A stretch of 20,814 bases of DNA from a virus: positions 1 through 20,814 of IMG/VR virus record IMGVR_UViG_3300047557_003879. One strand, 5' to 3'. A model generated the notes under the pieces. That model saw only the letters and a program-made list of their open reading frames with translations, did no database searches and had not been told where the DNA came from. The position numbers were made by a program, and so were the translations under genes. The stretch's first letter is position 1. Every line of letters begins with the position of its first letter. This document shows positions 6,310-13,965 of the stretch, piece after piece.

Positions 6310-7653
6310 ACAACCACCGCTGCTGGATTTTTATTACACTATGCATTTTTTAATCCTGATGTAACTATTTTAATTGCAGCTAACAAGTTTAAATCAGCAA
6401 ACGAAATTATGTTAAGAATCAAATATGCATACGAAGAAATGCCTAATTTTATTCGTCCTGGTGTTATTGAATACAATGTGACCAGTATAAGATTTGATAA
6501 TAGTAGCAGAATACTGGCCACTACTACAACCCCTGATTCTGGTCGTGGTATGGCTATTAGCTTACTATACTTGGACGAATTCGCATTTGTGAAGCCGCGA
6601 ATGGCCACTGAATTTTGGTCTGCTATGGCTCCAACCTTGGCAACAGGTGGAAAGTGTATAATTACAAGTACCCCGCAAAGTGACGAGGACATGTTTGCCG
6701 ATATTTGGAAAGGAGCAAATGTAACTGTAGACGAAGACGGTAACGAGCTTCCTGATGGTGTTGGAATTAACGGATTTAAGTCTTTTAGTGCACATTACAG
6801 TGATGTGCCAGGACGAGATGAAAAGTGGGCACAAAAGGAAATTGCCAAGATAGGAATGGAAAAATTCCAAAGGGAATACCTGTGTCAATTTGCCGGTGAA
6901 GAAAGTACTCTTATTAATAGTTTGTCTTTGCAAAGACTCCGTGGCATAGATCCCATTTATACAAAACATGATGTTCGCTGGTACGAAAAAATTTCACCCG
7001 ACAAAACATATTTGGTGAGCTTAGATCCTGCGGCGGGTGTTCATAAAGATTATAGTTGTATTGAGGTTTTTAGTTTACCTGATTTAAAGCAGGTAGCTGA
7101 GTGGGTCAGTAATAAAACGGCTATTCCTAACCAAGTTAAGTTACTTCACACTGTGATTGGAACAATATTTAATGAAATGAAAAAGCAAGGAACAAGATCT
7201 GAGCCTGAAATATATTTCACTATAGAAAACAACAGTTGGGGTGAAGCAGCTATACAGTCTGTAAATGATATTGGTGAAGAAAACTTTATGGGACAATTTT
7301 TACATGAACCCAAACGTCCTGGCGTTCCACGGTATAGAAAAGGTTTGAACACCAATGGCAGAACTAAAAGTAGTGCCTGTTCAAAGTTAAAAACACTTGT
7401 AGAAGCCGGTCGTTTAACAATTAACAGCAAGTTATTAATAAGACAATTGAAGTTTTTTATTAGTAAAGGCGACAGTTTTGCTGCTAAACCCGGCGAGAAC
7501 GATGACACGGTTATGAGCACTCTATTATGTATTAGAATGATGCAAATGGTTACAAATTGGGATGATAAAGTTGGTGAGGCTATGAAAGATGTGTTTGACA
7601 CAGATTCGGCTGATTTTAGAGATCCTTTGCCATTTTCAGTTGTAATTACGTAA
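5941..7653 (+). CDS. 17: Large terminase C-part (gp17) preceded by C-terminal half of a split intein
   Basis: ATG 5941 is the first ATG in the frame (open from TTG 5911); both starts lack a clear ribosome-binding site. From 5941 the first 123 residues are the C-intein, ending DILSHN at 6309. The remaining 447 residues, starting TTTAAGFLLHYAF, are terminase: Walker B and catalytic Glu in SLLYLDEFAFV, the coupling motif IITSTP, and the RNase H-like nuclease with LDPAAG (first Asp, codon 7024-7026), FTIENNSWG (Glu) and GENDDTVMS (last acidic pair). Spliced with the 84 residues encoded upstream, the motor would be 531 residues, a plausible gp17 length. The packaging ATPase therefore depends on trans-splicing, since Walker A Lys and Thr lie on different polypeptides. 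Confidence 0.9.
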   Translation: MQKISELVERKFIDQVKIDDWEVLTDTGWSPIESVSKTVEYQIYILELASGKHLECADTHIVFDDQYNEVFVKDLIHGQMIITSDGPEKVVSVTKTSEYENMYDLSVASTNHRYYTNDILSHNTTTAAGFLLHYAFFNPDVTILIAANKFKSANEIMLRIKYAYEEMPNFIRPGVIEYNVTSIRFDNSSRILATTTTPDSGRGMAISLLYLDEFAFVKPRMATEFWSAMAPTLATGGKCIITSTPQSDEDMFADIWKGANVTVDEDGNELPDGVGINGFKSFSAHYSDVPGRDEKWAQKEIAKIGMEKFQREYLCQFAGEESTLINSLSLQRLRGIDPIYTKHDVRWYEKISPDKTYLVSLDPAAGVHKDYSCIEVFSLPDLKQVAEWVSNKTAIPNQVKLLHTVIGTIFNEMKKQGTRSEPEIYFTIENNSWGEAAIQSVNDIGEENFMGQFLHEPKRPGVPRYRKGLNTNGRTKSSACSKLKTLVEAGRLTINSKLLIRQLKFFISKGDSFAAKPGENDDTVMSTLLCIRMMQMVTNWDDKVGEAMKDVFDTDSADFRDPLPFSVVIT

Positions 7654-7659
7654 GGTTTT

Positions 7660-7667
7660 GATAAATA
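7660..7667 (+). promoter_or_regulatory. Late-promoter-like box GATAAATA
   Basis: GATAAATA lies 18 bases upstream of ATG 7686 in the short gap after the large-terminase stop. Same form as the box at 3571. Confidence 0.45.
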
Positions 7668-7685
7668 ACCGTATCGGTGAAATAA

Positions 7686-9398
7686 ATGCAATATAACTTA
7701 AAAAATATTAGAAAAACATTATATGGGATACTTAAATCTCCAGGTCACGAAGTAAAGTCAATTAAGCTTTTTGATGAAAGCGGCACGGAAACTATTGACC
7801 CAGTAAATGCTAACAGATTTTTTGTTGAACTTAAAAGTTTTTCACCAAAGATTGAAAGTTATAAAGTTTTAGTTGCACTACGTCAACTTGGACAAAAAAG
7901 TCATATAGACATTAAAACACCATATATAGATAACGAAAAAGATTTTGATGAACTAATAAAATTGGTAAAATATATCAAGTTAGCAATTGGAAAAAAAGAA
8001 GGCATCAAAATCAATTGGCAAAAATTTGACAAAGAAATAGATATGCGGGAGGAAGCTATGCATAACATAAAAGAAAGTAAAGATGTTTCAAAACTAAAAG
8101 GTACTACAAAAAGCTCCTTTCAACGTATAGGATCTTCCACCTTAATTGTTCGTCATACAGACCATATTAATGAAAATAGCCATGGTGCTCGCACCAGAAA
8201 AATACGTGCGCTGTTTATTGAAAATAAAGACGGCGAAAGATACAACTATCCTCATAAGCATATAGCGGGAGCAAGAGCTTTTGCACGACATATTTCACAT
8301 GGTGGAACAAATTATGATACCGTCGCTAAGAGAATCATAAATTTAAGTGAAGATTATTTGACATTGAAGCGTGTAATAAAAGAAATGCGGATACTTAAGG
8401 GTATGGAAGCAGATACTCTTACATTAAAGTATTGCACTGAAGCTATTAATCGCAGATTGAAAAGTATGCGTGGCCCAAAAGGGTACGAAATTATTAGTAA
8501 GGAAATCATCAGTGAAAACATGATTACTGATATGAATAGTATTGACGACATTCATAAACGGCTAGTTGAGACATGCCAATGTCAGCAAGAAAGTCCATTT
8601 TATTCTGATCTGGCTGTTGCAGCAAAGTATATGAGCCAGCAACCTGATATTAACTCTCCTGCTGAATACTCATGGTCAGGCCCCATAAATACTAACTATG
8701 GTGACGCTGCTAACTATGATGACTTGTATAATCAGATAATGGAGTTGGTACAACGCTGTAATAATCCACATATTGCGAATGAACTTCGTGCAATAGCGTT
8801 CCAAGTACAGGATAGTAAAGCATTAAATGAAAGCGACGTAAAAATATTTTTAAACGCTGTTGACAGTGCCATAGAGCATAATAAGACCATGGGAATTTTG
8901 AGTGAGCAAATGCCGGTGGATAGTGTACCTGAAGAAAATGAATTACACAAGTATTTGGGTGATTATGAACTAAACCACATCTTTAAAACTGATACTGACA
9001 TGGACGATGTAGAGAAAGCTGACATGTTTGATCCTGCTCGTTCAAATATGAACCAAATGAACATGGATGCACACGATATGGATGCATACGACATGGATGC
9101 ACACGATAATCTCCCAACTCCTGAAATGGATGATGTTGAAACACTTGACGACATAGAAATGCCTGTTCATGAAGAATCTTTTTGGGACAACGTAAAAATG
9201 CCAGATCAGCCCAAGAAGCCAGAATCTTCTAAACCAGAAACAGGACAATATGACAAAAAAAATCCAAAGGATATTGACAGACTAAAGAAAGATCTTGAAA
9301 CAGGTAATGTTAAAATGACAGATAAATCTGGCAAACCAGTTGAATTAACTGAGAGTGCTGAACTAATAAGATTGAAAAAATTATCTGGTATTAGTTAA
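7686..9398 (+). CDS. Large probable virion or head-assembly protein with acidic tail
   Basis: I recognise this 570-residue protein only as a kind found in marine T4-like phages, without a known function. Residues 1-130 form an alpha/beta region beginning with an amphipathic helix (NLKNIRKTLYGIL). Residues 145-235 are the best-preserved part, with SSFQRIGSSTLIVRH, then RALFIENKDGERYNYPHKH, AGARAFARHISHGG and a helix. Residues 270-425 are mixed helical. Residues 430-500 are very acidic and Met/Asp-rich with a tandem MDAHD/MDAYD repeat. The last 60 residues are Lys-rich and end AELIRLKKLSGIS. A weak GGTGA precedes the ATG. It follows the terminase and precedes gp32 but has its own box (7660), which suits a late structural gene. 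Confidence 0.75.
   Translation: MQYNLKNIRKTLYGILKSPGHEVKSIKLFDESGTETIDPVNANRFFVELKSFSPKIESYKVLVALRQLGQKSHIDIKTPYIDNEKDFDELIKLVKYIKLAIGKKEGIKINWQKFDKEIDMREEAMHNIKESKDVSKLKGTTKSSFQRIGSSTLIVRHTDHINENSHGARTRKIRALFIENKDGERYNYPHKHIAGARAFARHISHGGTNYDTVAKRIINLSEDYLTLKRVIKEMRILKGMEADTLTLKYCTEAINRRLKSMRGPKGYEIISKEIISENMITDMNSIDDIHKRLVETCQCQQESPFYSDLAVAAKYMSQQPDINSPAEYSWSGPINTNYGDAANYDDLYNQIMELVQRCNNPHIANELRAIAFQVQDSKALNESDVKIFLNAVDSAIEHNKTMGILSEQMPVDSVPEENELHKYLGDYELNHIFKTDTDMDDVEKADMFDPARSNMNQMNMDAHDMDAYDMDAHDNLPTPEMDDVETLDDIEMPVHEESFWDNVKMPDQPKKPESSKPETGQYDKKNPKDIDRLKKDLETGNVKMTDKSGKPVELTESAELIRLKKLSGIS
9063..9107 (+). repeat. Three tandem 15-base units coding MDAHD / MDAYD / MDAHD
   Basis: Units are ATGGATGCACACGAT (9063-9077), ATGGATGCATACGAC (9078-9092) and ATGGATGCACACGAT (9093-9107). 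The first and third are identical and the middle one differs by two bases, so the array is young, and being a multiple of three it keeps the frame. It extends the acidic, Met-rich linker of the protein at residues 460-474. Confidence 0.9.
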
Positions 9399-9429
9399 AA
9401 ATAACTGTACAAATAATCTCCATATTAGA

Positions 9430-9437
9430 CATAAATA
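9430..9437 (+). promoter_or_regulatory. Late-promoter-like box upstream of gene 32
   Basis: CATAAATA lies 67 bases before the gp32 start and just ahead of the leader hairpin at 9441-9478. A transcript from this box would begin close to the base of the hairpin. Confidence 0.4.
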
Positions 9438-9440
9438 GAT

Positions 9441-9478
9441 AGTCAGCCGCAAGACAGAATGATGGAATGCGGCTGTCT
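9441..9478 (+). promoter_or_regulatory. 32: Leader hairpin with alternative pairing upstream of gene 32
   Basis: AGTCAGCCGCA (9441-9451) pairs with TGCGGCTGTCT (9468-9478), 10 of 11 bases, across a 16-base loop. The loop itself starts with AGACAG (9452-9457), which is fully complementary to CTGTCT (9473-9478), so two structures compete for the same 3' bases. T4 gp32 represses its own translation by binding its mRNA leader next to a pseudoknot; this element sits in the equivalent place, 26 bases from the ATG. It might alternatively be a terminator for the gene upstream, but only TTT follows the stem before AAA. Confidence 0.5.
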
Positions 9479-9504
9479 TTAAACCTTTATATGGAGAAAA
9501 ATAT

Positions 9505-10557
9505 ATGGCATTATCATTACAAGAAATCAGAGCAAAACTTTTAGCAAAACAAGAACTTAATAATAACAATAAAAACGGCGGTCCAAATTTAGATAATTCA
9601 GTTTATGCTTTTTGGAACAATCCTGTAGGATCTACCGCAACAATCAGATATCTTCCAGATGGGGATGAAACTAACGACTTTTTCTGGAGAGAGCGTATGA
9701 TGATCAGGATCCCCTTTGCTGGTATTAAAGGGCACGCAGATGGTAAGCAAGTTGATGTTACTGTTCCATGCGTGGACATGTGGAAGCCAAATACCTGCCC
9801 AATCGTAGCAGAAATCAGACCCTGGTGGAAAGATGACAACCTGAAAGCTTTAGCCAGGAAATATTATCGTAAAAAGAGTTGGCTTTTCCAGGGATTTGTC
9901 ACAAACAATCCAAATAAGGAAGACGTACCCCCTGAAAATCCAATCCGTAGATTTATTATGACACAGCAGTTGTATGATATTATTCATACTGCTCTTGTAA
10001 GTAATGATTTGGATCATCTGCCAACCGATTATGAGCATGGTCGTGATTTTAACTTAACTAAGACTTTAAAGAAAAGTCCAGATGGTGAACATTCCAACTA
10101 TACAACTTCCAACTGGTCTATGAGAACTCGTGTTCTCAATGACGACGAGATGTCTGCAATTCAAAAGTATGGCCTGTTTAATTTGAATTCGTTCTTACCT
10201 AAGAAGCCAGATGAAGCACATCTTAATGCTATCATGGAATTATTTACTGCCAGCGTAAATGGTGAGCTATATGACCTTGAGCGTTGGGGCAATTATTACA
10301 AGCCTGCAGGGTTCAAGGCTGATAATAATTCGTCTAGTAATGATGATTCAGATGAAGTATCATCACCTATGGTGCCTTCAGCGCAAATATCTAGTGCACC
10401 AAGTGCTAACTCTATTCTAAGTAAGCTTGGAAATAGAACACCTGAAACTGTATCAGCTCCAGCCAAAGATGTTTCAGAAGCATCTACGGGTAGTTCAAAG
10501 ATGCAGACACCAGATGATATTATTGCCGCTATTCGTCGGCGTCATCAGCAAAAATAA
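9505..10557 (+). CDS. 32: Single-stranded DNA-binding protein (gp32)
   Basis: The 350-residue protein is a T4 gp32 homologue, which coats ssDNA cooperatively during replication, recombination and repair. Residues 3-16 (LSLQEIRAKLLAKQ) match the basic N-terminal segment used for self-association. The OB-fold core runs from about 30 to 240 with YAFWNNPVGSTATIRYLPDG, the PFAGIKGH and DVTVPCVDMW stretches, the WLFQGFV strand and SNWSMRTRVL. In T4 a zinc ion is held by one His and three Cys; here His77, Cys89 and Cys98 are visible but the position after CPI is Val, so the site is reduced. The tail from about 270 is Ser- and Asp-rich and presumably binds partner proteins, ending with a basic IAAIRRRHQQK. 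GGAG at 9493-9496 supports the start. Confidence 0.92.
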   Translation: MALSLQEIRAKLLAKQELNNNNKNGGPNLDNSVYAFWNNPVGSTATIRYLPDGDETNDFFWRERMMIRIPFAGIKGHADGKQVDVTVPCVDMWKPNTCPIVAEIRPWWKDDNLKALARKYYRKKSWLFQGFVTNNPNKEDVPPENPIRRFIMTQQLYDIIHTALVSNDLDHLPTDYEHGRDFNLTKTLKKSPDGEHSNYTTSNWSMRTRVLNDDEMSAIQKYGLFNLNSFLPKKPDEAHLNAIMELFTASVNGELYDLERWGNYYKPAGFKADNNSSSNDDSDEVSSPMVPSAQISSAPSANSILSKLGNRTPETVSAPAKDVSEASTGSSKMQTPDDIIAAIRRRHQQK

Positions 10558-10566
10558 GAAATGCTT

Positions 10567-10590
10567 AAAGAGGGGGGCAACCCCCTCTTT
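10567..10590 (+). terminator. Perfect hairpin with GCAA tetraloop after gene 32
   Basis: AAAGAGGGGG and CCCCCTCTTT form a perfect 10-base stem closed by GCAA, a GNRA tetraloop. It lies 10 bases after the gp32 stop. The only T residues are within the stem, so termination may be partial or the hairpin may serve as a 3'-end stabiliser of the abundant gp32 message. Confidence 0.75.
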
Positions 10591-10609
10591 AACAACATTC
10601 ATGTACAAC

Positions 10610-10617
10610 TATAAATT
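10610..10617 (+). promoter_or_regulatory. Weak promoter-like box TATAAATT before uvsX
   Basis: TATAAATT is one base off the T4 late box and lies 18 bases before ATG 10636, with AAAGGAGA between. uvsX is an early to middle gene in T4, so this may be a coincidence. Confidence 0.25.
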
Positions 10618-10635
10618 TCAATAAAGGAGACTTTT

Positions 10636-11706
10636 ATGAAACCGTTTGATGTTTCTAAATTTAGAAAAGAACTAACTAAGAACATTCCTGGAATATCCGT
10701 TGGATTCAAGGATCCAACAACGTGGATAAGTACTGGAAATTATGCATTAAACTATTGTATTAGCAGTGACTTTAACAAAGGTGTTCCGCTAGGTAAAGTT
10801 GTTATGATGGCAGGGCAAAGTGGCTCAGGAAAAAGCTTTATTTGTGCTGGAAATCTAGTTAGAAATGCACAGGAAAAAAATATTTTTGTTGTACTAATTG
10901 ACACTGAAAATGCACTTGATGAAAAATGGTTAAGAGCACTTGGTGTTGATACGTCAGAAGATAAATTGCTGAAAGTTAACATGGCTATGGTTGATGATGT
11001 AGCCAAGTTAATTCATGATTTTGTCAAAGACTATAAGACTCGGTTTGAAAGTACTAATTCAGAAGAAAGACCAAAGGTTCTATTTGTTCTTGATAGCATT
11101 GGTATGTTACTGACACCTACTGATGTACACCAGTTTGAATCAGGGGATCTAAAAGGTGACATGGGTCGTAAACCAAAGGCATTAGCTGCCTTGGTAAGAA
11201 ATTCTGTTAACGTGTTGGGTGAATACGAAATTGGGCTTGTATGTACAAACCACAGTTATGCAAGTCAGGACATGTTTAATCCTGATGACGTTATCTCTGG
11301 GGGCCAAGGGCCAATATATGCATCTAGCATAGTTGTAGCTATGAGAAAGCTTAAGCTAAAAGAAGATGAAGCTGGCAATAAAACAACTGATGTTAAAGGA
11401 ATTAGGGCACAGTGTAAGGTTATGAAAACTAGGTTTAACAAACCTTTTGAAGAAGTTGAAATTAAAATTCCGTATGAGCAAGGTATGGACCCATACAGTG
11501 GATTGTTTGATCTATTCGTAAAGAAAAACTTATTAGTTCGTGACGGTAATAAGTGGGTATATACATCACTTGAAGGAACACAATTTAAATATTTTGAAAA
11601 AGCATGGCAACGAAATGAGGATGGGTGTCTTGACAAAGTTATGTCAGAGTTTGGTACAATGATTGAGAAACAAACAACAGTTGCTGTTGCACCTCTGGCA
11701 GAATAA
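10636..11706 (+). CDS. uvsX: UvsX recombinase (RecA family)
   Basis: The 356-residue protein is the phage RecA/Rad51-type strand-exchange ATPase that drives recombination-dependent replication. Walker A is GQSGSGKS (60-67), the catalytic Glu lies in IDTENAL (Glu91), Walker B is KVLFVLD (147-153), and the CTNHSYAS segment with GGQGPIYASS supplies the DNA-loop and sensor region. T4 UvsX is 391 residues; the difference lies in the C-terminal tail. It starts after AAGGAGA and follows the hairpin behind gp32. Downstream come the small ORF and uvsY, its mediator, and uvsW, so the recombination machine is encoded together with gp32, which it displaces. Confidence 0.95.
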   Translation: MKPFDVSKFRKELTKNIPGISVGFKDPTTWISTGNYALNYCISSDFNKGVPLGKVVMMAGQSGSGKSFICAGNLVRNAQEKNIFVVLIDTENALDEKWLRALGVDTSEDKLLKVNMAMVDDVAKLIHDFVKDYKTRFESTNSEERPKVLFVLDSIGMLLTPTDVHQFESGDLKGDMGRKPKALAALVRNSVNVLGEYEIGLVCTNHSYASQDMFNPDDVISGGQGPIYASSIVVAMRKLKLKEDEAGNKTTDVKGIRAQCKVMKTRFNKPFEEVEIKIPYEQGMDPYSGLFDLFVKKNLLVRDGNKWVYTSLEGTQFKYFEKAWQRNEDGCLDKVMSEFGTMIEKQTTVAVAPLAE

Positions 11707-11717
11707 AGGAGAATAAA

Positions 11718-11951
11718 ATGGAACTACGAAATGATAATATCATTGAAATTTGGGAAATGTTCAGTGAAATTATATCACCTGATAAACGAAACGATGCTGC
11801 TCTAACTTTGGTTGAGTATTTACAGCAAAACGGATACGACCTTGATGATCTTAAGGATCTAAAGGGGCAGGACGATTATTTTGACTTTGCAATTACTCAA
11901 CTGGGTATTGATGATGAAGACAGAGATACATTAGAATACGAAGATTTTTGA
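11718..11951 (+). CDS. Small acidic protein between uvsX and uvsY
   Basis: The 77-residue product (MELRNDNIIEIWEMF...) is unknown. AAGGAG lies 5 bases before the ATG and only 11 bases separate it from uvsX. It is helical and strongly acidic, ending in a run of Asp and Glu (DDEDRDTLEYEDF). I recall comparable small acidic ORFs between uvsX and uvsY or near them in marine T4-like phages, so the position appears conserved. An adaptor of the UvsX-UvsY-gp32 complex or a DNA mimic is conceivable, but nothing in the sequence proves it. Confidence 0.8.
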   Translation: MELRNDNIIEIWEMFSEIISPDKRNDAALTLVEYLQQNGYDLDDLKDLKGQDDYFDFAITQLGIDDEDRDTLEYEDF

Positions 11952-11966
11952 TAAAAGTGTGATGAG

Positions 11967-12437
11967 ATGTGGTACAATAAAGTAGTAGAGGATCTTGGAC
12001 AGATTCCAGTAGCTGTTAGCTTCTTTGAGAAAGAATTAACAGATGCATTCAAAGAAACTAAGCTAGTTGGCAGTCTTGAAAAAAATGCACAAGATCTTTC
12101 AGGTATCACATCTCATCGGTTTTCGCAACTACAAGAAGTAGAAGCAATTCTGAAGTTTCTTAACATCAAATATGACAAAATCCGTAGCGATCATTACCGT
12201 AAGTATCTGGAAAGATATCAAAGAGAGTTGTCTGACAGAAGTATTGAAAAATACATAGATGGCGAACAAGACGTAATATCAATGTTGACTATAATAAATG
12301 AAATTTCTCTGATTAGAAATCAATATCTTTCAATTATGAAAGGTCTTGATGTGAAAAATTGGCAAATTAGTAACATTACAAAACTACGTGTAGTAGGACT
12401 TGAAAACTCTTTACTAGATACTGATAAGAACAATTAA
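11967..12437 (+). CDS. uvsY: UvsY recombination mediator
   Basis: The 156-residue protein matches UvsY (137 residues in T4), the hexameric mediator that loads UvsX onto gp32-coated ssDNA. The C-terminal half carries the recognisable family stretch: KIRSDHYRKYLERYQREL, an acidic turn (DGEQDV), then NEISLIRNQYLSIMKGLDVK, and KNWQISNITKLRVVGLEN. The N-terminal half is helical with many basic residues for DNA contact. It follows the small acidic ORF by 15 bases. The ATG has a weak GATGAG upstream. Confidence 0.88.
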   Translation: MWYNKVVEDLGQIPVAVSFFEKELTDAFKETKLVGSLEKNAQDLSGITSHRFSQLQEVEAILKFLNIKYDKIRSDHYRKYLERYQRELSDRSIEKYIDGEQDVISMLTIINEISLIRNQYLSIMKGLDVKNWQISNITKLRVVGLENSLLDTDKNN

Positions 12438-12458
12438 TAATTAAAAAGGCTATGGAAT

Positions 12459-13913
12459 ATGAATGAAGTAAACTTGAATATTTTAGATGAATGTACGGTC
12501 AAGATTGAAGGACTAGATGTGTCCACTCGTCAAAAATGCGTCAGTGCACTAAAATACTTTTTACCGCATGCACGATATAGTCCAGCATTTAAGCTTGGAA
12601 GATGGGATGGTACACAGTCATTTTTTACAATAGGTGGAAAAACATACCTTAATCTTCTTGAAAAAATTCTACCTATAATTATAGATGAGGGGTATGAATT
12701 AAACATAAATGATCATAGAGAGAAATATGATTTTAATTTTGAGCCAATTACTGAAAATTTTTTAGCTGATAGAATGTGGCCAGCAGGTCATCGTTTTGCA
12801 GGACAGCCAATAGTACTTCGTGATTATCAAGTTCAAATTGTAAATGAGTGTATTAATAATTTACAGGGGATAACGATAGCTCCTACAAGTGCTGGAAAAA
12901 CTATTATTGTTGCATCACTAAGCAAACTTGCAGAAAAATATGGACGAACTCTTGTTATTGTTCCTAATAAAAATCTTGTATTACAAACTGAAGAAGACTT
13001 CAGAAATATTGGGCTTGATGTGGGTGTAATATTTGGTGACCGAAAAGAATTTGATAAGACACACACTATCTGTACATGGCAAAGTTTAAATGTATTAGAT
13101 AAAAAAAGTAAAGATTCATTGGATGAAGGGCAGCTTGAAATATTCTTAAACAACCTTGTTGCTGTTATTTGTGATGAGGTACATCTAGTAAAAAATATGG
13201 GAATTTTGCATAATTTGCTAACCACTGTCTTTGCAAAGCTTCCAATACGATGGGGTCTTACTGGCACTATTCCAGAAGAAGAATATAATCAGGTTAGTTT
13301 ACACAGTGCTATTGGTCCCATAATTGGAACACTGTCTGCAAAAGACTTACAAGACCAAGGTCATTTGGCCAAATGTAACGTTAATATACTTCAAACTCTT
13401 GAAACTGCGCATTATGCGGATTATCAGGCAGAATTAAAATATCTGGTTACGACTAAATCAAGAATTGAATGGCTTGCAAAAACTATTCAAGTAGTTTCTG
13501 AAAGTGGTAATACACTTGTTCTTGTAGACAGAATTGAAACTGGTAAGTTGTTATGCGATTTGATTCCACACGCAACTTTTATCAGTGGTAAAATTACTGC
13601 CAAGAAAAGAAAAGAAGCATATCAAGAAATTAATTTGGCAAATAATGCAATTATGATTGCAACATTTGGTACAACATCAACTGGTATCAATATTGGAAGA
13701 TTATTCAATCTATTTCTGATAGAACCTGGAAAAAGTTTTGTCAGAACTATTCAAAGTATTGGTCGTGGATTAAGAAAAGCTGATGATAAAGACCATGTAG
13801 AAATATATGATGTATGTAGTAATATGAAATCTTCTAAAAAGCACTTATTAAAAAGAATACAATTTTATAAGAAGGTTCAATACCCTTACGAGATAAGTAA
13901 AATAACATACTAA
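12459..13913 (+). CDS. uvsW: UvsW helicase (SF2)
   Basis: The 484-residue protein is a T4 UvsW-type helicase, which branch-migrates and unwinds recombination intermediates, stalled forks and R-loops. An N-terminal domain (1-100) with the WDGTQSFF segment recalls the UvsW DNA-binding domain. Then: motif Q region LRDYQ (120-124), Walker A APTSAGKT (141-148), motif Ia (VIVPNKNLV), motif II DEVH (239-242), motif III GLTGT (266-270), motif V TFGTTSTGIN and motif VI QSIGRGLRK (431-439). T4 UvsW is longer (587 residues). It is the last of the uvsX-uvsY-uvsW cluster. Confidence 0.93.
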   Translation: MNEVNLNILDECTVKIEGLDVSTRQKCVSALKYFLPHARYSPAFKLGRWDGTQSFFTIGGKTYLNLLEKILPIIIDEGYELNINDHREKYDFNFEPITENFLADRMWPAGHRFAGQPIVLRDYQVQIVNECINNLQGITIAPTSAGKTIIVASLSKLAEKYGRTLVIVPNKNLVLQTEEDFRNIGLDVGVIFGDRKEFDKTHTICTWQSLNVLDKKSKDSLDEGQLEIFLNNLVAVICDEVHLVKNMGILHNLLTTVFAKLPIRWGLTGTIPEEEYNQVSLHSAIGPIIGTLSAKDLQDQGHLAKCNVNILQTLETAHYADYQAELKYLVTTKSRIEWLAKTIQVVSESGNTLVLVDRIETGKLLCDLIPHATFISGKITAKKRKEAYQEINLANNAIMIATFGTTSTGINIGRLFNLFLIEPGKSFVRTIQSIGRGLRKADDKDHVEIYDVCSNMKSSKKHLLKRIQFYKKVQYPYEISKITY

Positions 13914-13965
13914 AAAAAGAGCTTTTAATTTTTGGGGTAAATATTCCAAAATTGAAAGATTACAA

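Noticed and set aside
5453-7653. A simple frameshift or sequencing error in a continuous large-terminase intein
   Set aside because: The N frame closes at 5882 and the C frame has a stop at 5905, so one indel or one substitution cannot join them. Both halves also end and begin sensibly for an intein split.
7146-7691. 181-residue minus-strand open frame across the terminase nuclease region
   Set aside because: The plus strand shows the conserved terminase motifs over the same bases; the reverse frame has no recognisable protein or ribosome-binding site.
8684-8691. CATAAATA as a late promoter
   Set aside because: It lies in the middle of the coding region of 7686-9398 with no gene starting nearby; probably chance in AT-rich DNA.
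9063-9107. CRISPR-like repeat array
   Set aside because: Units are 15 bases, contiguous without spacers and in frame within a coding region.
12833-13267. 144-residue minus-strand open frame across uvsW
   Set aside because: Lies opposite the Walker A and DEVH motifs of UvsW, so it is a shadow.
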